64,000 bases of DNA from positions 56,973-120,972 of the forward strand of contig CAZTZO010000003.1 in assembly GCA_964618075.1 (NCBI GenBank), in the 5' to 3' direction. Positions 52,922 to 61,146 of the stretch are shown piece by piece. The notes beneath the pieces were generated by a model. The model was given only the letters and a program-made list of their open reading frames with translations. It was not told the origin of the DNA and did not search any database. Source of the stretch: CAYTMY01 sp964618075. Its GTDB lineage: Bacteria > Bacillota > Clostridia > Eubacteriales > Anaerofustaceae. The position numbers were made by a program, and so were the translations under genes. Numbering within the stretch: the first letter of the stretch is position 1; each line of letters starts with the position of its first letter.

Positions 52922-53979
52922 AAATAAAATCACATATTAAAGAATACGAAGTATCTTTGCTTGACACATTGCCAAAGGCTGTGGATATTGCCGATGGAAG
53001 TAATGTCTTTTATGTCGTTGACCATAATGTATATCGTCTGTATCCTAGCCTGTTCGATAATATTTTGCAGGATCAACTTTATGTGTTTGAGGCAACAGAA
53101 GAGCATAAGAATATTATGAGTGCTTTGGACATATGTGATAAATTTACGAAGGTCAGTGCGAAAAGAAACGCCGTGTTGGTTTCCTATGGCGGCGGTATTG
53201 TTCAAGATATAACAGGTTTTGTTGCAAATATTCTCTATCGTGGAATTGAGTGGTTATTTGTTCCGACAACATTGTTGGCTTCTTGTGATAGTTGTATAGG
53301 GAGTAAAACTTCATTAAACTACAACACCTTTAAAAATTTATTGGGGACATTTTATCCGCCAAATCATATTTATATTTGTCCCGCTTTTTTTAAAACGTTA
53401 TCGGACGGCGATGTTAAAAGCGGGTTGGGTGAGGTGATTAAGTTTAATGTTATGAGTGGAGATAAGAGTCTTGCCGCATTGGAGAAATCTTTGCCTGATT
53501 TGATGAATTTGGAAGAAAAATCTGTATTATATTTTGTGCAGAAGTCTCTTGCCTTCAAAAAACCGTTCATAGAAGAGGATGAGTTTGACAAAGGGAAGCG
53601 TATTCTATTGAACTTTGCGCATACTTTTGGACATGCTATTGATGTGACGAGCCATTATATCATACCTCACGGTTCTGCTGTAGCTATGGGGATGCTTATG
53701 GCAAATTCCATATCACAGAAAAGAGGAATATTAAACAATATCATTGTTAAACATATAGAGGCGGTAAGCTTGCCTGTATTGACAATGCAAGTTGAATCCA
53801 AGTGGTTTTCATCGCAAGAACTGATACAAGCTATACGTAAAGATAAAAAACAAATTAATAATGAAATAACGGCAATATTACTTGATGATCACTTTGAATT
53901 GCATATAGTTCATGATTTAAAGGAAAGCGAAATAGAATATGCTGTTGATTATATATTAAAATTATTGTTAACGAGATAA
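52918..53979 (+). CDS. 3-dehydroquinate synthase-like sugar-phosphate cyclase
   Basis: 353-residue NAD- and metal-dependent cyclase of the AroB family (also 2-deoxy-scyllo-inosose and valiolone synthases). NAD-binding GGGIVQDITGF, then PTTLLASCDSCIGSKTSLN, metal ligands in GLGEVIKF (Glu), HTFGHAI (His) and IIPHGSAVAMGM (His). Intact by eye. The setting among sugar-modifying genes rather than with shikimate genes suggests a secondary role, making a cyclitol-type unit. The C-terminal third diverges from plain AroB as far as I can judge. Confidence 0.82.
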   Translation: MKIKSHIKEYEVSLLDTLPKAVDIADGSNVFYVVDHNVYRLYPSLFDNILQDQLYVFEATEEHKNIMSALDICDKFTKVSAKRNAVLVSYGGGIVQDITGFVANILYRGIEWLFVPTTLLASCDSCIGSKTSLNYNTFKNLLGTFYPPNHIYICPAFFKTLSDGDVKSGLGEVIKFNVMSGDKSLAALEKSLPDLMNLEEKSVLYFVQKSLAFKKPFIEEDEFDKGKRILLNFAHTFGHAIDVTSHYIIPHGSAVAMGMLMANSISQKRGILNNIIVKHIEAVSLPVLTMQVESKWFSSQELIQAIRKDKKQINNEITAILLDDHFELHIVHDLKESEIEYAVDYILKLLLTR

Positions 53980-54049
53980 GACAAATAATAATAATTATCG
54001 CAGAGTCCTGAATTGAAAAATCGTCGCATAGAATAAAGGTATAGGAATA

Positions 54050-55003
54050 ATGAAAAAAATAAGTGTGTTGGTTCCTTGTTATAATGAAGAAGAAAACGTT
54101 ATTCCGATAAGCAGAGCCATAATAGAACAATTATCTTTGTTAGAGAATTATGATTATGAAGTTTTGTTTATTGATAATAACTCAAAAGACAAAACGAGAG
54201 AATGCCTTGAAGAGTTATGCGCTGAGAACAAGAAAATCAAGGCAATATTAAACGCTAAAAATTTCGGACAATTCAATTCTCCGTATTATGGAATGCTGCA
54301 GGTGACCGGAGACTGCGTCATTACCATGTGTGCAGATTTCCAAGATCCTGTCGATATGATTCCTAAGCTTGTCAAGGAATGGGAAAACGGTTACCAAATT
54401 GTTTGTGCTATTAAAAAAACAAGTAAAGAAAACAAAATAATGCGTTTTTTACGCTCCTGTTATTACAAGCTAATAAAGAAATGGAGCGACGTCGAACAAA
54501 TAGAGCATTTTACCGGATTTGGTTTATACGACAGGTCTTTCATTGAAGTACTCAGAGATCTTAAAGACCCGACACCTTTTCTTCGCGGAATAGTTGCGGA
54601 ACTTGGTTATAAACGTAAAGATATTCCTTATGAGCAGCAAAAACGACGTGCGGGTAAAACAAGTAATAATTTTTATACGCTATATGATGCCGCTATGCTT
54701 TCTTTGACATCTTATACAAAAATAGGTCTTAGGATCGCTACTTTTTTGGGCGCAATAATCGCAGGGCTCAGCGTGTTGGTGGCTATCGTCTATTTAATAA
54801 TGAAAATTATCAATTGGGATAACTTTTCAGCAGGTATCACACCGATTATTTTGGGCATTTTCTTCTTTGGCTCAGTTCAGCTGTTCTTCATCGGTTTTAT
54901 CGGCGAATATATTATGAGCATTAATGCCAGAATAATGAACAGACCTTTGGTTATAGAAGAAAAAAGGCTCAACTTCGACGATGTTGAGGATGAAAATAAA
55001 TAG
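54050..55003 (+). CDS. GT2 glycosyltransferase, polyprenyl-phosphate type (GtrB/DPM1-like)
   Basis: 317-residue glycosyltransferase with N-terminal GT2 domain (ISVLVPCYNEEENVIPIS; Asp ADFQDP as DxD; GFGLYDRSF) and two C-terminal membrane helices (~230-295), the arrangement of polyprenyl-phosphate sugar transferases such as GtrB, ArnC and Dpm1. It would load a sugar onto undecaprenyl phosphate at the inner face of the membrane. A GtrA flippase-like gene follows, the standard pairing. It lies 70 bases after the cyclase gene. Confidence 0.92.
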   Translation: MKKISVLVPCYNEEENVIPISRAIIEQLSLLENYDYEVLFIDNNSKDKTRECLEELCAENKKIKAILNAKNFGQFNSPYYGMLQVTGDCVITMCADFQDPVDMIPKLVKEWENGYQIVCAIKKTSKENKIMRFLRSCYYKLIKKWSDVEQIEHFTGFGLYDRSFIEVLRDLKDPTPFLRGIVAELGYKRKDIPYEQQKRRAGKTSNNFYTLYDAAMLSLTSYTKIGLRIATFLGAIIAGLSVLVAIVYLIMKIINWDNFSAGITPIILGIFFFGSVQLFFIGFIGEYIMSINARIMNRPLVIEEKRLNFDDVEDENK

Positions 55004-55108
55004 TCATGCAAAAACACCTGCCTTTTGTTGATGCTATGTTTTTGTACGCCGAAATGATCTAAAAAAATAAAGTTTTGTTTTATATACTACGTATGGTAGA
55101 ATAATCAA

Positions 55109-55525
55109 ATGAAAAAAATTAAACCACTAATCACTCAGTTCATAAAGTTTGGGCTGGTAGGCGTTTCAAATACTATCATATCTTTTTCGATTACATATGG
55201 TATTATTTATTTGTGCAAATACCTTAACAGCCCAATATCGGAATCCAAATTGGTTTTCTTAGCCTCTTTTGCGGGTTTCGTGGTAAGTGTTTTGAACTCT
55301 TACTACTGGAATAATAAATATGTCTTTAAAAAGAGCAGTAAGAGTTTCTGGGGACCGCTTTTGAAATCATATCTATGTTATGGGATTACATGGGGATTTT
55401 CATATTTGCTGTCATATTTATTTACAAATTACTTGCATTTTTCACAGCTCTTGATACCCGTATTCTCTATGGTAATTACCATTCCGCTGAATTTTATAAT
55501 GAATAAGTTTTGGGCGTTTAAATAA
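55109..55525 (+). CDS. GtrA family membrane protein
   Basis: 138 residues with four membrane helices and the family pattern IKFGLVGVSNTIISF near the start and FIMNKFWAFK at the end. GtrA-type proteins are thought to move undecaprenyl-phosphate-linked sugars across the membrane. It ends the operon; its partner is the GT2 enzyme just upstream. No membrane GT-C transferase that would use the flipped sugar is in the window. There is a weak ribosome site (ATCAA ATG), so its start could be a few codons off. Confidence 0.92.
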   Translation: MKKIKPLITQFIKFGLVGVSNTIISFSITYGIIYLCKYLNSPISESKLVFLASFAGFVVSVLNSYYWNNKYVFKKSSKSFWGPLLKSYLCYGITWGFSYLLSYLFTNYLHFSQLLIPVFSMVITIPLNFIMNKFWAFK

Positions 55526-55687
55526 AATACAGGCAATATTTTAAAGGATACAACGTAAACTGTAATAAAAAAATGTGCCGAACGTAAATATGAACAATAT
55601 CGACTTTATATTCGATTGATCGATGAAATTAAAAAAAAGAATATGTTTTACTTAAGTAAGATTCATTTTAGAGTAAGCCATATGTAA

Positions 55688-55722
55688 GAAGAGAGAACTG
55701 CCGACAGGCAGTTCTCTCTTCT
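55688..55722. terminator. Bidirectional terminator
   Basis: Perfect stem GAAGAGAGAACTGCC / GGCAGTTCTCTCTTC with 4-base loop, between the GtrA gene and the convergent DUF1858 gene. Confidence 0.92.
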
Positions 55723-55742
55723 TTACTTGACAAGCTTATTAT

Positions 55743-55934
55743 TTAAGCAATGGCTTCGTTGAGCGAGACCATAAGCTTGTCCATATCCATGCCGTGTGCC
55801 AGAGCGCCCTGCTCTATAGTTTCGAATTTCGCCGCAGCGCATCCGATGCATCCCATTCCGTATACCTGAAATACGGCAACGGTTTGCGGGTACTTTTGTA
55901 CAACGTCCATAATGGACATATCTTTTGTAATCAT
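55743..55934 (-). CDS. DUF1858-domain small protein
   Basis: 63 residues matching the DUF1858 family (MSIMDVVQKYPQTVAVFQVYGMGCIGCAAAKFETIEQGA; quoted parts: VVQKYP, GMGCIGCAAA, TIEQGA), with a CxxC pair that may be redox-active or bind metal; family members are often near hybrid-cluster and Fe-S proteins. The start ATG follows AAGGCGGTTG. No such Fe-S partner gene is seen here, so it stands alone before the V-ATPase operon. Function unknown. Confidence 0.88.
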   Translation of the reverse strand: MITKDMSIMDVVQKYPQTVAVFQVYGMGCIGCAAAKFETIEQGALAHGMDMDKLMVSLNEAIA

Positions 55935-56339
55935 TAATCACAACCGCCTTTTTATTGAATTATTCTTAATACATAATATAGTATCGCACATTCGCTTTCA
56001 ATAATTAAGGTTATTTTATAAAAATAATTTATTTTTGCATTGTTTCCGAATAAAAAAGTTGAGATTCGCAATTTTGAATGTTGTTTATGTCGGGAATCTT
56101 TGGTAAAATTACAACTAGTCGTATTGGTGCTTTGTGCACAAACTGAATGTTGTCTGCATTTAGAAAAAATCATTTTTATGGCGAAATAATGCAAAATAAT
56201 ATTCGAAGAACACAATTAATATGTTCAATATGCACACATATTATTGTTTGAAGAAAAATGCATTCAAAAACATCACAACCAAGCAAAAAGAGACTATACT
56301 ATATATATGTAAAAAAATAACAAGAAAGGTGGGGTGAAA
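55935..56339 (+). promoter_or_regulatory. Upstream region of the V-ATPase operon
   Basis: ~400 bases without a gene. A TATACT -10 (56295-56300) and a strong ribosome site (AAAGGTGGGG) lie before ntpF. The -35 is not clear. No attenuator or riboswitch is recognised. Confidence 0.5.
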
Positions 56340-56648
56340 ATGGCAGAAGACACAATTCTTGCAGTAAAAGACGCAGAACAAAAGGCAGATGAAACAATCA
56401 AAACCGCGTCTAAAAAGGCAGAGGATATGATTGCCCAAGCAAGAACAGACGCCGGCAAGCTTATCGAAGAAGAGCTTGACAAAGCACGCGCGGCAGCAAA
56501 GGAAAAGCTCGATTCGGTAAAAATTGAGGCGCAGGAAATTGCCTCCAAGGGAAAAACGCAATCTCTTGAAGAAATCGAGAAAATGAAAAAAGACGCGTCC
56601 GGCAAGGAAAAGACTGCGATACAAGCGGTCATTTCACAACTAGTATAA
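56340..56648 (+). CDS. ntpF: V-type ATPase peripheral-stalk subunit (NtpF/subunit G-H)
   Basis: 102-residue, almost fully helical, charged coiled coil (repeated KKAEDMIAQARTDAGKLIEE-type segments), which pairs with subunit E to form the peripheral stalk of the V-type ATPase. First gene of the operon, as in Enterococcus hirae ntpFIKECGABD. The ATG at 56340 is chosen over a GTG two codons earlier because of the GGTGGGG spacing. Confidence 0.85.
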   Translation: MAEDTILAVKDAEQKADETIKTASKKAEDMIAQARTDAGKLIEEELDKARAAAKEKLDSVKIEAQEIASKGKTQSLEEIEKMKKDASGKEKTAIQAVISQLV

Positions 56649-56666
56649 GGTACAGGAAGTTTACTT

Positions 56667-58685
56667 ATGGCAAAATTACAAATGCAGCGTATTACCATAT
56701 ACGCATTGAGAAGGGACAGAAAAGAGATACTTGACTATCTTCAAAGTAAAAGCGTGGTGGAATTAAGCGAAACGCGTTTTGAAGACGATGAGGTATTTTC
56801 ACGTGCCGACAACCTTGCCAGACTCGGCATCTATGAAAAGAACACTCAGATGGCCAATCAGGCTCTGTCGATAATTGACAAGTACTGTCCTCAAAAGAAA
56901 GGTATGTTTTCTTCTCTTGAGGGGAAAACGCATATTGCCTCTAAAGAGTTCTTTGAGAAACAAAAGGAATGCGAGACGCACGTTAAGGACGCGCGCGTCA
57001 TAGTTGAGCTGGACAAAAAGATTGCGGAGCTTCAATCCTCTAAGATCAAGCTGTTCAATTCAATAGAATCGCTTACGCCGTGGATAGGACTGGACGTGCC
57101 GACAAATTTCACCGCCACAAAAAATACTCAGGCATTTATCGGTTCATTCCCCGAAGAGTACGACATGATGGGCGTTTATACTATGCTCAGAGAACAGAAC
57201 CCGCTTCTTGAAGCTTTTGACGTGAGTATTGTCAGCAGCGATAAAAAACAGACTTGCGTATTTATTTTGTGCTCAAAGAAAGAAGCCGCGGCAATGGAGG
57301 AGACCTTAAGGATGTGCGGCTTTGCGCGTCCCGCAAACGTCTACCCGATAACCGCACTGGAAGAAAAAGAAAAGCTCACTTCTCAGATATCGGCTATAGA
57401 TGCCGACATACTCAAGGCAACTGAAGATATCAAGGCTTGTGAGGATAAAAGAAGCGACCTTAAATATCTGTCGGACTTCTATTCTATAAGCAAGGCGGAA
57501 TACGAAGCGATAGATCTTATGAGTCAATCGAAAAAGACGTTTATCCTTAACGGCTATATTATCAAGAATAATTCGGACGCTCTCGAAAAGTATCTTAACG
57601 AGCATTTTGCGCTTGTTGTTGAGCTTGAGGACGCACACGGTGAAGAGGTGCCCGTAGCATTGAAGAACAACGCGCTTGCACGACCGTGCGAAAGCGTAGT
57701 TGAGTCCTTCTCTATGCCGGGTGAAAGGGAGGTCGATCCGACTTCCATAATGTCGATATTCTACTATATTTTCTTTGGAATAATGCTTGCGGACGCAGGA
57801 TACGGTCTGCTTATGTTTTTAGGCTGCTTTATCGTGCTTAGAAAGTACAGGGAAATGAATCCGGGCACAAAGAATATGCTTACGATGTTCATGTATTGCG
57901 GTATAACGACAGCCTTTTGGGGCGTAATGTTCGGAAGCTACTTCGGAAATGCCGTAGACATTATATCCTCGACATTCTTTGCAAAGACCGTTACGATTCC
58001 CGCAGTATGGTTTGTTCCGGTAAACGAGCCTATGCGTATGCTTATATATGCGTTTGCTTTCGGACTGGTGCATCTGTTTGTGGGTCTTGGCTTAAACGGT
58101 TATCAGGCATTAAAAAACAAGGAATACAAAGACTTTCTTTATGACACGGTATTTTGGTTCGGTATAGTCCTCGGACTTGTAATACTGCTTTTGCCCTCTT
58201 CATTGTTCCGTTCAATGTCGGGCATGACGATATCCTTCCCATCATGGGTTCTTACCACGGCGGAAATAGTATCGTTGGTATGCGCTGTGGGTATAATACT
58301 TACGGCAGGACGCGAATCAAGGAACTGGTTCAAAAGAATACTAAAGGGTCTTTACGGACTTTACAATATCAGCGGCTGGCTGTCTGATGTGCTCTCATAC
58401 TCAAGACTGTTGGCATTGGGGCTGGCCTCGGGAGTTATAGCTTCCGTTATCAACGAGATGGGCGCTATGGTAGCCGGAGGCGTCGTAGGAACGATTTTCT
58501 TTATAATCATCTTTATCGGCGGTCACGCATTCAATATAGCAATCAATCTGCTCGGCGCATACGTGCATACAAACCGTTTGCAGTTTGTTGAATTCTTTGG
58601 AAAATTTTTCGAAGGCGGAGGAAGAAAATTCACTCCTTTCGACGCCAAAACCAAATACTACAAAATACAGGAGGAATCAAATTAA
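56667..58685 (+). CDS. ntpI: V-type ATPase membrane subunit I (NtpI)
   Basis: 672-residue stator subunit of the membrane ring. The N-terminal half (~330 residues) is soluble and helical, linking to the stalks; the C-terminal half has seven to eight membrane helices with the SRLLALGLASGVIASVINEM segment that carries the conserved Arg facing the K ring (Arg of YSRLLAL). The C-terminus ends with GGGRKFTPF. Essential for ion translocation. Confidence 0.95.
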   Translation: MAKLQMQRITIYALRRDRKEILDYLQSKSVVELSETRFEDDEVFSRADNLARLGIYEKNTQMANQALSIIDKYCPQKKGMFSSLEGKTHIASKEFFEKQKECETHVKDARVIVELDKKIAELQSSKIKLFNSIESLTPWIGLDVPTNFTATKNTQAFIGSFPEEYDMMGVYTMLREQNPLLEAFDVSIVSSDKKQTCVFILCSKKEAAAMEETLRMCGFARPANVYPITALEEKEKLTSQISAIDADILKATEDIKACEDKRSDLKYLSDFYSISKAEYEAIDLMSQSKKTFILNGYIIKNNSDALEKYLNEHFALVVELEDAHGEEVPVALKNNALARPCESVVESFSMPGEREVDPTSIMSIFYYIFFGIMLADAGYGLLMFLGCFIVLRKYREMNPGTKNMLTMFMYCGITTAFWGVMFGSYFGNAVDIISSTFFAKTVTIPAVWFVPVNEPMRMLIYAFAFGLVHLFVGLGLNGYQALKNKEYKDFLYDTVFWFGIVLGLVILLLPSSLFRSMSGMTISFPSWVLTTAEIVSLVCAVGIILTAGRESRNWFKRILKGLYGLYNISGWLSDVLSYSRLLALGLASGVIASVINEMGAMVAGGVVGTIFFIIIFIGGHAFNIAINLLGAYVHTNRLQFVEFFGKFFEGGGRKFTPFDAKTKYYKIQEESN

Positions 58686-58686
58686 C

Positions 58687-59154
58687 ATGGAAAATTTAGG
58701 TATCGTATTTGCAATCGCAGGAGCTGCCTTTGCAGCATTGTTCGCAGGCATAGGTTCTGCAGTAGGCGTAGGACGCGCCGGTAACGCAGCGGCGGGCGTC
58801 ATCACGGAACAGCCCGATCAGTTCGGTAAGGTTCTTATTCTTCAGCTTCTGCCCGGTACGCAGGGTATTTACGGACTGCTTATCGCATTTATCACGCTTT
58901 CACAGTGCGGCGTTCTCGGAGGAAATATCCCGACCTTCACACAGGGACTTTCATACTTCGTAGCTTGCCTTCCCATGGCGTTCGTCGGACTTATGTCAGC
59001 TATCTATCAGGGAAATACATCCGTTGCATGTATGGGTATCATCACAAAGCGTCCCGATCAGTTCGGTAAAGCAATGATATTCCCCGCAATGGTTGAAACA
59101 TACGCAATACTGGCTCTGCTTATTTCTATCCTTTCAGTAACGAATATAAAATAA
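58687..59154 (+). CDS. ntpK: V-type ATPase rotor subunit K (NtpK)
   Basis: 155-residue, four-helix (two hairpins) rotor subunit. Frame is open further upstream, but the ATG at 58687 (after AGGAGGAATCAAATTAAC) begins the natural MENLGIVFAIAG. Ion-binding residues known for the E. hirae Na+ ring are all present in the corresponding places: Leu55, Thr58 and Gln59 in LLPGTQG, Gln108 in IYQGN, and Glu137 in AMVETYA. This predicts Na+ coupling. RPDQFGK/QPDQFGK occurs in both hairpins, showing the internal duplication. Confidence 0.96.
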   Translation: MENLGIVFAIAGAAFAALFAGIGSAVGVGRAGNAAAGVITEQPDQFGKVLILQLLPGTQGIYGLLIAFITLSQCGVLGGNIPTFTQGLSYFVACLPMAFVGLMSAIYQGNTSVACMGIITKRPDQFGKAMIFPAMVETYAILALLISILSVTNIK

Positions 59155-59214
59155 TCAGCTGCTATTATCTTTACGGAAAAAAATTCCGTAGTTAAATCAT
59201 GAGGAGACCAAAAT

Positions 59215-59808
59215 ATGACTGGATTGGAAAAAATCATAGCCGAAATAAGTGATGACGCTGCCAAAAGCGCTCTTGAAATAACAGAGAACGCCAAGAAACA
59301 GTCGCAGGATATCATCTCAGAGGCTAAGCAGGAAGCGGTTAAACACAGCGATAAACTCAAGGATAAGTCCGAAGAGGATGCGAAGGTGTTCATCGAGCGC
59401 GCTCATTCGGCAGCCCAGCTTGCACAAAAGCAGTCTATCCTCTCCGTTAAACAGCAGCTCATTGACGAAGTTATACAAAAAGCCCAGGATGAGATTCTCG
59501 CTCTCGGCGATAAAGAATATTTCGACATGATAGTAAAGCTGGCATCGGAGTACGCGTGGGACAAAGACGGAGAAATCTGCTTTAATTCCGCGGATTTGAA
59601 GCGCGCGCCTAAGGATATTGAAAAGAGAATAAACGATTCTTTGAAAGCTAAAGGCGTAAAGCTCACTGTTGCGAGCGAACCAAAGGACATAAACGGAGGC
59701 TTCGTTCTCATTTACGGAGGAATAGAAGAAAACTGTTCCATAGCCTCCATGTTCAACAACGAGAAGGAAGCGTTGCAGGATAAAGTACACGAGATACTTT
59801 TTGCATGA
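59215..59808 (+). CDS. ntpE: V-type ATPase subunit E (NtpE)
   Basis: 197-residue peripheral-stalk subunit with a long charged N-terminal helix (~1-100, rich in Ala/Lys/Glu/Gln, with heptad-like repeats) and a compact C-terminal domain (FVLIYGGIEENCSIASMFN). Length and position between K and C are those of NtpE. It pairs with subunit F/G (NtpF) and holds the A3B3 head against rotation. The ATG is preceded by GAGGAGACCAAAAT. Confidence 0.9.
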   Translation: MTGLEKIIAEISDDAAKSALEITENAKKQSQDIISEAKQEAVKHSDKLKDKSEEDAKVFIERAHSAAQLAQKQSILSVKQQLIDEVIQKAQDEILALGDKEYFDMIVKLASEYAWDKDGEICFNSADLKRAPKDIEKRINDSLKAKGVKLTVASEPKDINGGFVLIYGGIEENCSIASMFNNEKEALQDKVHEILFA

Positions 59809-59846
59809 TTTGCGCATGAACCCGCGTAATTAGGAGGAAGAACTAT

Positions 59847-60815
59847 ATGGATTATATCTATGCGGTTGCGCGTATCAGATCGAAGGAGCTTTCGCTTCTT
59901 ACGTCACAGAACATTGAGCAGCTTATAGCTTCAAAGGACAAGGAGGAATGCGTTGCGTTCCTTCGTGAAAAGGGCTGGGGCGCTCAGGACGGTTCAGACG
60001 ACGAGCAGGCGATGCTTTCATACGAACGTAACAAGACATGGGATCTTATCAGAGAGCTATGCAAAGATATGGAAAAGTTCGACGTTTTCCTTTATTCGAA
60101 CGATTACCACAATCTCAAGGCGGCAATTAAAAGCGTGTGTACAGTCGACAGGGAAGAGCCTGACAATATTTATATTAAACAAGGTACGGTTGATAGCGAT
60201 CTTATCTTTACTTGTGTAAGAGACAAGGAATATATGCTTTTGCCGGAGGGTATGCGCATAGCCGCGCAAAGGGCTTATGAAGAGCTTTTGCATACGGGAG
60301 ACGGACAGCTGTGCGACTGTATAGTCGACAAGGCTGCTCTTGACGCGATATATAAAGCCGGTAAGGCAGCTCAGGACGAAACGATAAAGACGTATGCAGA
60401 GCTTACGGTAGCGTGCGCAGACATCAAAACGGCGTTTCGCGCGTGTATGATGGGTAAAAGCTACGACTTTATATACGACGCTCTTGCCGAGTGCGATACT
60501 CTCGATATAAAGAGAATGGCAAAGGCGTCTTCGGTGAATCTTGACGCGCTTTGCGAGTACCTGTCTGTAACCAAATATTCGCAGACAGCGGATATGCTGA
60601 AAAATTCGCCTTCTTCGTTTGAAAGATGGTGCGACAACGAAATGATAGCACAGATCAAACCGCAAAAATACGAATCGTTCTCGATAGGGCCTCTGGTGGC
60701 TTATATGATAGCCAGAGAGAATGAAATAAAAATGGTCAGAATAATTCTGGCATGTAAGCAGAACGATTTCGATGAACAGATTATCAGAGAAAGACTGAGG
60801 GAAATGTATGCTTAA
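59847..60815 (+). CDS. ntpC: V-type ATPase subunit C/d (NtpC)
   Basis: 322-residue, mainly helical subunit that caps the K ring and connects it to the central shaft. The start MDYIYAVARIRSKELSLL is typical of the family (YxxAxARIRxxE). Ribosome site TTAGGAGGAAGAACTAT before the ATG. It overlaps subunit F by 8 bases. No unusual feature. Confidence 0.93.
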   Translation: MDYIYAVARIRSKELSLLTSQNIEQLIASKDKEECVAFLREKGWGAQDGSDDEQAMLSYERNKTWDLIRELCKDMEKFDVFLYSNDYHNLKAAIKSVCTVDREEPDNIYIKQGTVDSDLIFTCVRDKEYMLLPEGMRIAAQRAYEELLHTGDGQLCDCIVDKAALDAIYKAGKAAQDETIKTYAELTVACADIKTAFRACMMGKSYDFIYDALAECDTLDIKRMAKASSVNLDALCEYLSVTKYSQTADMLKNSPSSFERWCDNEMIAQIKPQKYESFSIGPLVAYMIARENEIKMVRIILACKQNDFDEQIIRERLREMYA

Positions 60816-61134
60816 ATCGGCAGTTCTTGGAGATTACGACAGCATCTACGGATTCGCTGCGCTTGGGCTTGACATCTTTCCCGTAAAAGAAGAAGCCGAG
60901 GCGAGCGCAAAGCTGCGTGAATTGTCAAACGGCAAATACGCTGTTGTATATGTGACAGAACAAATGTCCACGCTTCTGAGTACACAGATAGCACAGCATA
61001 ACGAGAGCATCATTCCGGCGATCATACCTATTCCGGGTGTTGCCGGAAATACGGGCATCGGGATGAACAATGTAAAAAAATATGTGGAACAGGCTGTTGG
61101 TTCCGATATTATATTTAACGGCGAAAACGAATAA
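60808..61134 (+). CDS. ntpG: V-type ATPase subunit F (NtpG)
   Basis: 108 residues, alpha/beta Rossmann-like small subunit of the central shaft (beginning LKSAVLGDYDSIYGFAALGL and containing the IIPIPGVAGNTGIG loop). It regulates rotation and hydrolysis in the A3B3 head. The frame starts inside the end of ntpC, so translation is coupled. Confidence 0.93.
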   Translation: MLKSAVLGDYDSIYGFAALGLDIFPVKEEAEASAKLRELSNGKYAVVYVTEQMSTLLSTQIAQHNESIIPAIIPIPGVAGNTGIGMNNVKKYVEQAVGSDIIFNGENE

Positions 61135-61146
61135 AGCAGGTGTAAT

